DNA of 64,000 nt, from the NCBI GenBank assembly GCA_019637395.1, contig JAHBVR010000021.1, positions 78,667-142,666 on the forward strand. The letters are read 5' to 3'. This document shows, one piece after another, positions 17,899 to 27,518 of this stretch. Numbering within the stretch: the first letter of the stretch is position 1; each line of letters opens with the position of its first letter. A program made the translations under genes and the position numbers. The notes below the pieces were generated by a model. It was not told the origin of the DNA. It did no database searches and worked only from the letters and a program-made list of their open reading frames with translations. Source of the stretch: Vulcanimicrobiota bacterium. GTDB lineage: Bacteria; Vulcanimicrobiota; Xenobia; Xenobiales; JADMJV01.

Positions 17899-18452
17899 GA
17901 AACCGGCGGGGCGGATTCAACCTGGTCGAGGCGCTGTTGAGTTTCGCCTTGTTTTTGCTGGTACTCAGTTTGATCGTCCAGGGGGTCAGTCAATTGAGCC
18001 GCATCAGCAAATACTTTGACGCCAAATCCCAGGTTTTCGCCCAGGCCACCAGCCTGCTCAGCCGTATTTCCACCGACTTGCGCGAAGCCAACAGCGTATC
18101 CAGTCCCGCCCTCGGCGACCCGGCCACCTATGCCATGCTGGAGCTGAAGAAAATCGAGCCGTCTCGGTGGCCCGGTTATTATCCGGCCACGCCGCCGACC
18201 CCGTGGGAGCCGCGCGACCCGGCTCTGCAAGAGCAGGTGACTTATACGCTGGCCGGCGATCGGCTGGAGTGCCAGCGGGTGGCGGCCACTTCCCAGCTCG
18301 AGACGGTGGCCACCGGCGTCCAGGGTTTTACCGTCAGGCGGGTGCGCGAATTGTGCATCGAAGTGCGACTTTCTTTCCTGGTCAACGAGCGGCTCACCGT
18401 CTTCACCCGGCTGGTGTGGCTGCCGCAACTGGTGGAGAGAACGCATCCATGA
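17895..18452 (+). CDS. Pseudopilin, GspJ-like
   Basis: 185 residues. Leader MRNRRGG followed by FNLVEALLSFALFLLVLSL: cleavage after Gly and Glu at +5, then the usual membrane helix. The body includes LLSRISTDLREA and a beta-rich half, in line with GspJ/PilW-type minor pseudopilins. It is coupled to both neighbours by four-base ATGA overlaps (17895-17898 and 18449-18452). Confidence 0.87.
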   Translation: MRNRRGGFNLVEALLSFALFLLVLSLIVQGVSQLSRISKYFDAKSQVFAQATSLLSRISTDLREANSVSSPALGDPATYAMLELKKIEPSRWPGYYPATPPTPWEPRDPALQEQVTYTLAGDRLECQRVAATSQLETVATGVQGFTVRRVRELCIEVRLSFLVNERLTVFTRLVWLPQLVERTHP

Positions 18453-18946
18453 GAAAGCGGCGCAGCGCCTTCTTGATCATCACGGTACTGCTGCTATTGG
18501 TCATTTTGCTGGTGTTGTGCGGCGCCTACCTGCGCAGTCAGGTCAATTACTATCGTGGAGCGCGCACCAACGCCTGGAAAGCCGGGGCCCGCCAACTGGC
18601 GCTCTCCGGCCTGGAAGACGTGCGCCTCAAAATGCTCAAGGACAGCGCCTTTCCGCCTACCAACTTGAGTACCACCCGCTTCACCTACGTGGAGAAAGTC
18701 TTTGATGAGACCGGCGGGATTGTGGGTTCTTACCGGGTCACGCTGCGTTCGGACAAAAGCGAAAAGCCGCTCTATATGCTCTACGTGCAGTGCGAGGGCC
18801 GGCTGGGACCGCCCGAGGCCCCGGTCGCCTCCCACACTTTGACCGCCCTTTGCGACCTCAGCGAGAAAGCGCGTGACGCCAGCGGTCTGCCCAATCCACG
18901 CTTCCGCCGCTGGGTTCAATACCGGGACTCAGACTGGCAGTATTGA
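18449..18946 (+). CDS. Minor pseudopilin-like protein (GspK/PilX-like)
   Basis: 165 residues. Leader MRKRRSAFLIITVLLLLVIL: a basic start and a hydrophobic helix, but Ser rather than Gly at the expected processing position and no Glu at +5. GspK-type subunits characteristically lack Glu at +5, which fits its place after the GspJ-like gene. It is shorter than classical GspK and has no recognisable insert domain. ATGA overlap with the previous gene. Confidence 0.75.
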   Translation: MRKRRSAFLIITVLLLLVILLVLCGAYLRSQVNYYRGARTNAWKAGARQLALSGLEDVRLKMLKDSAFPPTNLSTTRFTYVEKVFDETGGIVGSYRVTLRSDKSEKPLYMLYVQCEGRLGPPEAPVASHTLTALCDLSEKARDASGLPNPRFRRWVQYRDSDWQY

Positions 18947-18972
18947 CCTATTCATGATATGTTAACTAAATA
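18943..18972 (+). promoter_or_regulatory. Candidate sigma-70-type promoter of the propeller pseudopilin
   Basis: TTGACC (18943-18948) and TAAATA (18967-18972) are separated by 18 bases in an AT-rich patch between two pseudopilin genes. Transcription would begin near 18979, just upstream of the AGGTGGGGA SD that serves the GTG at 18993. Confidence 0.55.
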
Positions 18973-18992
18973 TGAACTGGGGTAGGTGGGGA

Positions 18993-20927
18993 GTGAAAAG
19001 ACGGCGAGGTTTTTCCATCGTCGAGATGATGGTGTCGCTGACTTTGATGTCGCTCTTGCTCGGAGTGGTGGCGGTGAATTTTCATGCCCCCCGGGCTCGC
19101 GCCGACAGCAAAGGAGCAGCCGTAGTGCTGGCTTCGGCCCTGCGCCAGGCCCGCCAGCAGGCTCTCTCGCAAGGACGCACGGTGGCTGTGGCTTTCGCTA
19201 CCGACAATGCTACGCTGGCCCATAGTTCTGGTTTCTACCAGTTGGTGGGGGAGACCAAACCGCAGGTGGCCACGCGCACCTCCTTCACCAATGAATACGG
19301 CGGAGTCAGTATTTTTTGCGGTCAATATAATGGACCGACCTGGACCACCAGCTACCCCAGCACCCTGAGCACCGAGAACTTCAGTTTGGGAACCTGGCTG
19401 CCTCCCTATCCGCAGGATCACATGGTGGCTTTCCTGCCCAACGGCCTGGCCGTTTCCGATCTACCCCTGGGAGATGGAGCATACCGATTGGTGGTGGCCA
19501 AAAGCTTCTCCTATTCTGGTTCTCCAGCCACTTTGTCGGCCGCTCACGAGCCCCGCACCGTTTCCATCCGGCCCACCGGCGAGGTGATCGAGGACAATCA
19601 GGTGCCGGGCTCCACCAGCATCGCTTTTCAGCCGGGTAATCTCCGCGATGGAGCCCCGCTGCCGGCCATCACCTCGGCTGCCAACGCCGCCCCTCAACTG
19701 GTGGCTCCCTATCTCAAGCTCAATCCCGACGTCAATGCCGATATGCTGGCCTCGGTCGCTCCCGCCGGCTCCACGGCCACGGTGCCGCCCAACGGGATGC
19801 TGACCTTTACGGTCTATGCTAAAGATCCCGACGGCGACCAGCTCTGGTGTAAGTGGACCGGCCCGGGTACGTTTTCCTCCGAAGAAGGCGCGCGCATGGT
19901 TTGGAACGAGACCGACAAACGCTGGGTCGGGGAGTGGAGCTGGCGCGTGCCCAAGGGAGCCAGGCCCGATGACACTTACAATTTGACCTGCACCGTGTAT
20001 GACAATCACGGGGGTGTCACTTCGCCGGTGGATGTGGGCCTGTCCATGCCCAGGCCGGCCATTATCAGCGGCCAGTCACTGCTCTGCGCCATGCTCGACG
20101 GAGCCTATCGCTGGAACTGGGACGGTACCGGGGCTCAACGCATCGTACGCCGTGAAGATGTTTTGAACAAGGCCATCACCAAGGCGCGCTGGAGCCCGGA
20201 TTTCAGTTCGGTGGCCATCGTGGCCGGAAACGACGTCTATCTGTGCACTCCGGAGGGGCAGAATCTGCAGTTGCTCTTCTCTTATCCCGCCCCGGTAGAC
20301 GCTCTGTGCTGGGACCGGGACGGTCTCAAACTCTATATCATCACCCAGGATAGACTCCATTCCCTGGTTCCCGATCCTTCTGTTTCTACCGCCGATGTCA
20401 TCCTGTCCCCGGCCCTGGGATTGGATCGCCCCAGCAGTCTCTCGATGCATCCGACCGCCAAGCTCTTGCTCACGTCCGATTATTCCTCGACCAAGATGAT
20501 GACCATCTGGCTGCCCGATCCGGACGGCAATAACTCACCCTTGCAGTTCAGCCGGGTGCCGGAGACCCTGGGCGATGAGATTCATAATCCCATCTTCGAT
20601 CAGAGCGGCAATACGCTCTACTTCCGTTGCCGGGAGCCCGAAGAAAGCGGGCTTTGCTCCATGAAGGCCCAGGCCGTCATTGATGCCAACGCCCGCACCC
20701 TCACCTTCCCGGGCAGTAGTGGGGCGTCTTATATCCTCAACAGTGAGGGCTCCGGCAGCGGTTACACGATTTCTCCCGATGGACTCTACATCGCCGGTGG
20801 ATTACCGGGCGATCGAGTGGCTATCTGCCCCGTAAATGGAACCTCTCTGGCCGATACCATCGACGTCACCGCCGTACCCGCCGACGTGGACCGCAGAGTG
20901 GTCGACATCGACTGGGGTTACTACTAG
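18993..20927 (+). CDS. Pseudopilin fused to Ig-like segment and beta-propeller
   Basis: 644 residues. Residues 1-30: KRRRG|FSIVEMMVSLTLMSLLLG, a perfect prepilin signal with Glu at +5. Residues about 30-230: GspH/FimT-like pilin body (ASALRQARQQALSQGRTV). About 250-355: Ig/PKD-like segment with DPDGDQLW and DNHGGVTSPV. About 360-644: TolB/WD-like propeller blades such as ITKARWSPDFSSVAIV, VDALCWDRDGLKLYII and YTISPDGLYIAGG. I chose GTG 18993, with SD AGGTGGGGA, over the in-frame ATG at 18972, which overlaps the putative -10. Likely sits at a pilus or pseudopilus tip, displaying the propeller. Confidence 0.85.
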   Translation: MKRRRGFSIVEMMVSLTLMSLLLGVVAVNFHAPRARADSKGAAVVLASALRQARQQALSQGRTVAVAFATDNATLAHSSGFYQLVGETKPQVATRTSFTNEYGGVSIFCGQYNGPTWTTSYPSTLSTENFSLGTWLPPYPQDHMVAFLPNGLAVSDLPLGDGAYRLVVAKSFSYSGSPATLSAAHEPRTVSIRPTGEVIEDNQVPGSTSIAFQPGNLRDGAPLPAITSAANAAPQLVAPYLKLNPDVNADMLASVAPAGSTATVPPNGMLTFTVYAKDPDGDQLWCKWTGPGTFSSEEGARMVWNETDKRWVGEWSWRVPKGARPDDTYNLTCTVYDNHGGVTSPVDVGLSMPRPAIISGQSLLCAMLDGAYRWNWDGTGAQRIVRREDVLNKAITKARWSPDFSSVAIVAGNDVYLCTPEGQNLQLLFSYPAPVDALCWDRDGLKLYIITQDRLHSLVPDPSVSTADVILSPALGLDRPSSLSMHPTAKLLLTSDYSSTKMMTIWLPDPDGNNSPLQFSRVPETLGDEIHNPIFDQSGNTLYFRCREPEESGLCSMKAQAVIDANARTLTFPGSSGASYILNSEGSGSGYTISPDGLYIAGGLPGDRVAICPVNGTSLADTIDVTAVPADVDRRVVDIDWGYY

Positions 20928-20933
20928 AATTAT

Positions 20934-23900
20934 TTATTCGCGGTCTTCCCAGATGATGAAATTCTCCAGGAGGTGGCGCCAGTAGCGCACCTCCCAGATC
21001 TCTCGTAGTTCCTGATCTACGATGGTGTTGTAGGAGGCGCGGATTTTCTCCTCGGTCTCGTCCTCTGAGAGGCCCAGCAACATGGCTTGCAGATTGGCCA
21101 GTTCGCGGGGATAGACCAGGGGCCGGCCGCCGGGCAGCACCAGCGCCATGGTGGGAGAGAACGGATCGAGATTCCAGGTCTGGTGCAGGGCGTCCTGACG
21201 AGCGGTGAGATGCTCGCGTTCGGTTTCGGAGAGGACACGGCTGAAGCCGCCCAGGTTCCCCAGCGCCAGGTTGGATTGCACCAGGATTTGCGACCGCTGT
21301 TCCGGCGTCAGCGCGTTATTCTGCTGCTGAGCTTCCGGCGCGGTGGCGGGAACCTCCGGGCTCGCGGGAGGGGGCGGCGGAACGGGCGGGAGACCGCGAG
21401 AGTAGAGCACGCCGTCCACATAGATATCGCCGGTCTGGTTCTGGATGGAATTGGGCTGGACATCGGCGTTGCCGAAGTTTCGGAAGCTGGCCGAGGCGTT
21501 GAGAACGGTGTCGTTGCCTGCCGTAACCAGTACATGCAGGTTGGCCGGGTCGATCGTCTCGGGGATGGAGAAGCTGACGTTGTTGGCCGTGTTATTCAGA
21601 TTAAAGGCGCGACTGGCGGTGATGTCGAGCCCGACCAGGGGAGCCGGGTTGGTGGCGGCCACTTCTTCGGTAAGGTTGCCCGGCGTAGTGATGGTGTAGT
21701 TACCGCCGGTGATATTCTGCATGCTCTGGATCGAGATGTTGGCACCGGTGAAGCTGGCATTGGCAGCCGTGTTCAGAGAGACGCTGCCAACTTTGAGGTT
21801 GCGATCGGCGCTGAGAGTGATATTGCCGGCCGGGTTGGCGCTTAGGGCCAGGTTGGTGAGGTCCAGGTCAGTGGTGGAATGGGCCTGGATGCCCTCAGGT
21901 CCAAAGGTGGTCAAGGTGGAGCCCGACGCAAAGACGGTATTGGCAGTGGCCTGGATGGACGCTCCGCGGGCGTCGGCCTGGAGGATGCTCCCGTCCAGGG
22001 CGATACCGCCGACCAGACTGACGTTACCGGTGGAAGTATTGAGTCGGGTGCGACCACCCGGCGTGTTGATGTCGATCTGGTTGTCGCCGCGTAAAACGAT
22101 TCCCCCGTTGCTGGCGCCGATGTTCAGATCGCCTCCGCTAAGATTGGCGTTGAGGTTGCGCTGGGCCGCCAGGGAAAGGCTACCACCGCCCACCAGCACC
22201 GTGCCGCTGGTCACTGGCAAGAAATTCAGGTCGTTCAGAGCCAACATGTCGATCCGCCCCGGGCTTGACTGGCCGATGGCGTTGGTGCGCAAGTTGATAT
22301 CCTGGATTGCCAGAATCTCCTGGTCGCCGTTGAGAGTGAGAGCCTGGCTGGATCCGGTCGTCAGGTCGAGGTCGCGGCCACTGGTGATTCGAACCCCACC
22401 GCTGCCGCCGAGGGTCAGATCGGCCGGGGTTTCTACTCGGATGTCGCGGCCGGATTGCAGATTGGTGGGACCGGTTCCGCCGGTCAGTTGTAAGGAGCCG
22501 GCCGTGGTAGTGACGGTCAGATCGCCTTCCGGCGCGATGCTGCCGGCCCACAGAATCAATTCATCGGCAGCGCTGATCAGCGAGCTCGCACCAGCTTGAA
22601 TTTGCACATCCCGCCCGGCAATGATGACATTCTCGCCGGTCGCCGCCACGTTGATAGCGCCGGGAGCCGTCATGGTGACGTTGCCGTCGGCGGTCAAAGA
22701 CAGGTCGCGTCCGCTGGCGCTGCTCACGTTGAGCTGATTGGCCGAAGTGAAGGCCAGGTCATTGCTTGAAGTAATGTTCAATCCCAGGGTGGAAACATTG
22801 AGGGAGCGACCGGGCAATGACTGCAGGCTGATGTTGCCGCCGCTATCGAGGGTGCTCAGGTTCAATCTGCCGGTGGCGGCCAGCGAATCACCGGTGTAAG
22901 AGACCTGGCGTCCAGCGTTCAGTAGAGTATTGGTCGAGTCGACCGTAAATTGCGACCCGGGGCCGGTAGAGAAACTGGCATCACGGGTGGCATTGACCGT
23001 CAACTGAGAATTGGAACGCAGCACCAGATTGTTCGGCTGGTCGAGCAGAACGTCGCGAGCGGCCCGAATCGTGGTCGGGCCCCCGCTGCTGGCGACCTCC
23101 AGGCTGAAGCCGCTGGTGCGCAGGTCGACGTCGCCGGTGGTGGCATTGACGACGATAGCGCCAGGTGCGTCCAGCAAGGTGCCGCCAGTGGCTCGCGTGG
23201 TCACGCTTTGACCCTGCACCGTCAGACGGTCCCCTCCGCGCAGGCGGAGATCGCCACCGGAAGCGGCGATATTGACGCTGCCGTTGGCTTTCAAGGTGTT
23301 GTTGCCGGTGGAGGTTCCCCAACTGAGAGACCCGGGACTGATGCCGATCAAGTCACCGCCCGAGCTGATGTTCAGCGAGGAGGTGTTGATGAGGTTGTTT
23401 TGGCCTGCCGGAGCCTGGATCAGGACGTTGCCGGTGGTGGTCTGAATGTTGACGTCGCCGTTCTCGATGCGGTCCTGCGTCAGGGTCACATTGCGACCCG
23501 CGGTCAGCAAAGACGGTCCGCCGTTGAGATGGAGATTGTGACCGGCCGTGGTAGTGGTAGTGAGATCCAGGCCCGCGCTGAGGGTGGTAGTAGCGCTGGT
23601 GGCGCTGCTAAAGAGCAGGTTGGAGTCGGCCGCGGCGGTGACGTTATCACTGGCGGTCACCTGCACGCTTCCATTGGTACTGCGGACCTGCAGCACAGAA
23701 TTGGCACCGTCGGCCCGCAGGTTGACGTTGCCGGCCGTGGCGGTGATGCGATTGCCGGTCACGCCGTTGGAATCCAGGCTGCCGGCGCTGGTGGTCAGGG
23801 TGACGTTCTTTCCCTGAAAGTCGATGGCTCCGCCCGCGGAGATGACGCTGCCGGCCCCGTTGGTAAGCGTCAGGTTGTTGCCGGCCGCCAGGCGCAGATC

Positions 23901-26849
23901 GCCGGTCCGGGCCGTGAGCGTGGAGCCGGCCGCACCGGTAACGACCAGATCGTGAGTGGCGCTGGCGTCCACCTGGTCGAATTCGAAGCGCAAGCCGGTC
24001 AGCGGTTTGCTTTCGACCCGGAGATCATTGCCGGCGGTCAAGGAGAGGACAGAGGCAGGACCGGAATTGCCGATAAAGTTGGTGCCGCTGAGAACCAGGT
24101 TGTGGCCCGCCCGCAGGCTCTGGCTGGGACCGCGCAGAGTGATGGTTTGGCCGCCTCCCGTCTCGAGCAGCAGATCGCGGGTAGCGTTGATTCCCACCGT
24201 TCCCGCCGTCAAGCCGCCCTGGATGGCCATATTGCTGGGGGCAGTCAACTGGATGTCGCGCTCCGAGGTTAGATTGACGCTACCGTTCGAATCGCTGGCC
24301 TGCAGGACCACATCCCCGCCGGTGGCGCGCAGGACCAGATCTTCGCTGCTGTTGGTGGTCGTGATGTTGACCGCGCCAGCAGAGTTGAAGCTCTGGGTGG
24401 ATCCGGTGGTGGAGTTGAGCCCGCCGGCGGTCCAGGTGATTTTGCCACCATTGGCCTGGTAGGCTGCTCCGCCCTCGACATCGACTCTCAGGTTGCGCCC
24501 GGCGCTCAGGGTCTGATCTCCATTGGTGGTGATAAAGAAATTGCCACCGATGTTAGTGTCGACGAGCAGATCGCGGGTGGCCGCGATGCTCAGGGAGGGA
24601 ATGGGGCTGACGCCGAACCCGCCGGGGGAAGAAAGCAGTACATCCCGCCCCGCTGTCATGGATAGAGGTCCGAGGACGCCTTCGGAAATGCCCGGCGTAT
24701 GAAGGCTCAGGTCATTGCCCGCCTGCAAATTAATGGAAGTCCCATCGAATTGAATCGAGTTGGCGGGTCCAGATTGCAAGGCGATGTCGTTGGTCGAAGT
24801 GACCAGGGTGGCGCCGGTCGAGCCGATCTGCAGGTTGTTGGCGGCGCTATCGGTGATATTGCCGCCGCTGCTGCGCAGGGTCGTGTCTCCGTTGGTGGCC
24901 AGAAAGACATTGGTTCCGCCGGCCTGGGCGGTGATATTGCCGTTAGTGCTGATGACGTTGACGGCGGTTCGGCCTTCCACGCGCAGATTACCGCCGCTAG
25001 TGTTCAAGCTCACTTCGCGACCGCTCAGGAGCGTCCGGCCGGTCTGACTGGTCAGGCCTAACGAACTTTCGTTCATGGTCAGGTTGCGGGTCGCCTTCAA
25101 CTCCAGGTCGCCAAGGCTGGTGATACTATGAGCGTTATCGTGGCTGGAGAGAATGTCGCGGCCGGCGCTAACGTTCAGCCCGCCCACGTTCATTTGAGTG
25201 CTGCCGGCCGGAAAGGCCTGCAGGTTGACGTCGTTGCCTGCCTCCATGTGGACCACGCTGGCCATACCGGGTTGGTTCCAATTGGTGACCTGGACGGTGA
25301 TGTCGCGCCCGGCGGTGAGACTGGTCAGTGTGGCGGTTTCGCTGAAAGTGAACGGGTTGCCGGTGCGGACGGTGAGGTCCCGACCGGCGTCCAGGGTGAT
25401 GGCGTCGGTGGCCTGAAATTCGATGTTGCCGTTACCGTTAGCCTGAATCAGCAAGTCCCCGTTCTGAGCCGAGAAGTCGAGCGCTCCGTCGCGGGCCAGC
25501 ATGCGGATGCTGCCAGGCGTGTTGACGGTGATATCCTGGCCGGCGCGCAAGATAAGCTCGGCCACCTCGATGGTGCCGTCGTGGGTCAGATTGATGTCGT
25601 TGCCGGCGTTCAGCGTGAGGTGCGTGCTCAGGCCGGTAAAGCCATTGCCGGCGTAGTTAATGTCGTTATTGGCCATCAGCACCAGGTTGGTGGCGGCGAT
25701 AATGGCGCCGGTGCTGACCGTGCCATCGCCATTGGACGGCAGGCTGCCCAGCATCATGTCGTAAGTACCGCTGTTGGGGGGTCCATCGACGATGTCGATG
25801 TTGTCCGGGTCGAGCAGCAGGGTGCCGTTGCCTACGTTGACCGGGCCCTGCAGATAGAGGCGGTGCCCACTGATCTCGGCGAACCCGTTGGTGGCGTTGA
25901 CAGCCCCCAGGCTCAGCGTGGTACCGTCGGAGAGAAGGCGGGCGTCTCCCCCGTTATTGGCACTGACCAGACCGCTGCCGGTGTGCACCGTCGCCTGACT
26001 GGAGTCCAGCCGCACCGTGCCACCGTCGGCGCGTATGGTGCCGCTGTTGAGCAGCAGGCCCTCGGCACCGTGGGCCAGCGTCTGGCCGTTGCCCTGAGAT
26101 TCAAAGCTGCCCGCTTCGATCAGTCCCGGATTGTTGACCACCTGGCCGAGAATCTGCGACATCTGGCCGGGCTGCAGCAGCACCGTGCCGCCCTGGCCCC
26201 CGCCGGTGAACTGAGGGTTGAATCCGTCCGGCACGGCGAATTGGATCTGGCCCCGCCCGTCGACTGAGAAAGTGGCCTGGGTGGTGGCGCCCAGGTTGAC
26301 ATGGCCGGTCTGAGCCACGATCAAGCCTTGATTGTCGAGGAGCGGCGAGACCAGCACCACGAAGCCGCCGTCGGCCACGCGAATTTCGCCCTGGTTGGTG
26401 ATGGCCGCCAGGGGCAGGCTGCGGTCCTGGGTCAGGCGGTAGGTTCCCGAAAGAAAATCGTCATCGCTCATTTTCAGAGTGGAGGCGGTGAAACTGCCCA
26501 CATCGACGATGGAATTCGGACCAAAAAGAATTCCGTTGGGATTGAGCAAAAAGACGCGGCCGTTGGCCTGCAGGGTACCCTGGATCAGCGAAGGGTCGAC
26601 GCCGGTGACGCGATTGAGAATGGCCGCCTGGGTGCCGGGCTGCAGAAAGCGCACCGTTTCTCCCAGACCAATATTGAATTGATTCCAATTGAGAATGGCC
26701 TGGGGAGAGGACTGCAAGATTTGCAGGAAATTCGGATTGAGGCTCTGGATTTGCACCTGGCCGTGCACGGTGGTGGGGTCGGTCGGCAAAGCCCAACCGC
26801 CGGCGGACAAACCCAAACCAATGACGTAGGCTAAAATTGTACGGTGCAC
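20934..26849 (-). CDS. Filamentous haemagglutinin-type TpsA adhesin (two-partner secretion)
   Basis: 1971 residues from a GTG at 26849 with SD GGGAGGG six bases upstream. Signal peptide about 1-20 ending GGWA; TPS domain about 20-150 with the FHA signature NWNQFNIG and FLLNPNGILFG; then roughly 1600 residues of beta-helix with over a dozen xAGxD[ILV]-type turns; a Pro-rich linker; and a helical C-terminal domain of about 130 residues. TpsA proteins cross the outer membrane through a TpsB pore, and none is in the window. Ends six bases from the convergent propeller-pseudopilin gene. Confidence 0.92.
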   Translation of the reverse strand: MHRTILAYVIGLGLSAGGWALPTDPTTVHGQVQIQSLNPNFLQILQSSPQAILNWNQFNIGLGETVRFLQPGTQAAILNRVTGVDPSLIQGTLQANGRVFLLNPNGILFGPNSIVDVGSFTASTLKMSDDDFLSGTYRLTQDRSLPLAAITNQGEIRVADGGFVVLVSPLLDNQGLIVAQTGHVNLGATTQATFSVDGRGQIQFAVPDGFNPQFTGGGQGGTVLLQPGQMSQILGQVVNNPGLIEAGSFESQGNGQTLAHGAEGLLLNSGTIRADGGTVRLDSSQATVHTGSGLVSANNGGDARLLSDGTTLSLGAVNATNGFAEISGHRLYLQGPVNVGNGTLLLDPDNIDIVDGPPNSGTYDMMLGSLPSNGDGTVSTGAIIAATNLVLMANNDINYAGNGFTGLSTHLTLNAGNDINLTHDGTIEVAELILRAGQDITVNTPGSIRMLARDGALDFSAQNGDLLIQANGNGNIEFQATDAITLDAGRDLTVRTGNPFTFSETATLTSLTAGRDITVQVTNWNQPGMASVVHMEAGNDVNLQAFPAGSTQMNVGGLNVSAGRDILSSHDNAHSITSLGDLELKATRNLTMNESSLGLTSQTGRTLLSGREVSLNTSGGNLRVEGRTAVNVISTNGNITAQAGGTNVFLATNGDTTLRSSGGNITDSAANNLQIGSTGATLVTSTNDIALQSGPANSIQFDGTSINLQAGNDLSLHTPGISEGVLGPLSMTAGRDVLLSSPGGFGVSPIPSLSIAATRDLLVDTNIGGNFFITTNGDQTLSAGRNLRVDVEGGAAYQANGGKITWTAGGLNSTTGSTQSFNSAGAVNITTTNSSEDLVLRATGGDVVLQASDSNGSVNLTSERDIQLTAPSNMAIQGGLTAGTVGINATRDLLLETGGGQTITLRGPSQSLRAGHNLVLSGTNFIGNSGPASVLSLTAGNDLRVESKPLTGLRFEFDQVDASATHDLVVTGAAGSTLTARTGDLRLAAGNNLTLTNGAGSVISAGGAIDFQGKNVTLTTSAGSLDSNGVTGNRITATAGNVNLRADGANSVLQVRSTNGSVQVTASDNVTAAADSNLLFSSATSATTTLSAGLDLTTTTTAGHNLHLNGGPSLLTAGRNVTLTQDRIENGDVNIQTTTGNVLIQAPAGQNNLINTSSLNISSGGDLIGISPGSLSWGTSTGNNTLKANGSVNIAASGGDLRLRGGDRLTVQGQSVTTRATGGTLLDAPGAIVVNATTGDVDLRTSGFSLEVASSGGPTTIRAARDVLLDQPNNLVLRSNSQLTVNATRDASFSTGPGSQFTVDSTNTLLNAGRQVSYTGDSLAATGRLNLSTLDSGGNISLQSLPGRSLNVSTLGLNITSSNDLAFTSANQLNVSSASGRDLSLTADGNVTMTAPGAINVAATGENVIIAGRDVQIQAGASSLISAADELILWAGSIAPEGDLTVTTTAGSLQLTGGTGPTNLQSGRDIRVETPADLTLGGSGGVRITSGRDLDLTTGSSQALTLNGDQEILAIQDINLRTNAIGQSSPGRIDMLALNDLNFLPVTSGTVLVGGGSLSLAAQRNLNANLSGGDLNIGASNGGIVLRGDNQIDINTPGGRTRLNTSTGNVSLVGGIALDGSILQADARGASIQATANTVFASGSTLTTFGPEGIQAHSTTDLDLTNLALSANPAGNITLSADRNLKVGSVSLNTAANASFTGANISIQSMQNITGGNYTITTPGNLTEEVAATNPAPLVGLDITASRAFNLNNTANNVSFSIPETIDPANLHVLVTAGNDTVLNASASFRNFGNADVQPNSIQNQTGDIYVDGVLYSRGLPPVPPPPPASPEVPATAPEAQQQNNALTPEQRSQILVQSNLALGNLGGFSRVLSETEREHLTARQDALHQTWNLDPFSPTMALVLPGGRPLVYPRELANLQAMLLGLSEDETEEKIRASYNTIVDQELREIWEVRYWRHLLENFIIWEDRE

Positions 26850-26936
26850 AGCAATCCCTCCCTGCCATGCGCCTTGGCCCTTTCCTGCTGAGATCCTGCG
26901 GGAACGGCAGCAAGTCTGTGGAAGTGGCTCCATGGA

Positions 26937-27515
26937 ATGCCTCGCTTTCGCTTTGCGGTCAAGGATGAATGGGGCCGGAGAAAAACCGGCGGAATGGATG
27001 CGCCTGATCTGGAGGGAGCACGTAAACGCCTGCTGCAGGGCGGGTTCGAGGTGGTCTCCTTGGTGGAAGAGGGCCAACCCCTACGCCAAGAGGAATTGGC
27101 CGTTCCTCGTAAACCGCCTTCGAAATTGCTGGCTTACACGGGCATGGCGCTCTTTGCTCTGGGTGGGATGGTAGCTTTGGCCAGCTGGTTGCGGCGGCCT
27201 GCTGTAAAGATTGCCCCACCCCAGCCGCTGAAGCTGGTCTTCCAAGGGCGCGCCAGCGGTGCTTGTCAGCGAGTGGTTTTAGACTTGCCGGAGTTACCCT
27301 ATCATCAGGAAGCCGTCCTGAAGGATGGCCGCTATCGGCTGGAAGTTCAACTTAAGGTGCAGCAGAAACCGACTTACGCCTGGGTGCAGGTCATCGGCGC
27401 CACCGCCGGTAAAGCCCTCCCGCTGGACGCCGAGAGCCGTGAACTGCCCTCCCGGAAAATGCTGGCGCTCCAACCCGGGCACACGGAATATTCGGTGAAT
27501 GACTTAAAATATTGA
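26937..27515 (+). CDS. Small membrane protein with GspF-N-like N-terminus
   Basis: 192 residues. Residues 1-45 (MPRFRFAVKDEWGRRKTGG ... ARKRLLQGGFEVVSLVEE) look like the N-terminal domain that precedes the T2SSF repeats in long GspF/PilC proteins. A Pro-rich linker, one TM helix about 65-83 and an extracytoplasmic beta-rich domain of about 100 residues follow. The GspF at 15827 lacks this N-terminal domain. Divergent from the adhesin with 87 bases between. A role in the pseudopilus machine is inference. Confidence 0.7.
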   Translation: MPRFRFAVKDEWGRRKTGGMDAPDLEGARKRLLQGGFEVVSLVEEGQPLRQEELAVPRKPPSKLLAYTGMALFALGGMVALASWLRRPAVKIAPPQPLKLVFQGRASGACQRVVLDLPELPYHQEAVLKDGRYRLEVQLKVQQKPTYAWVQVIGATAGKALPLDAESRELPSRKMLALQPGHTEYSVNDLKY

Positions 27516-27518
27516 ACC

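Noticed and set aside
20936-26914. Many long plus-strand frames opposite the adhesin gene.
   Set aside because: They are shadows of the repetitive, GC-rich minus-strand gene: Val/Arg/Leu-rich, no SD and no family resemblance.
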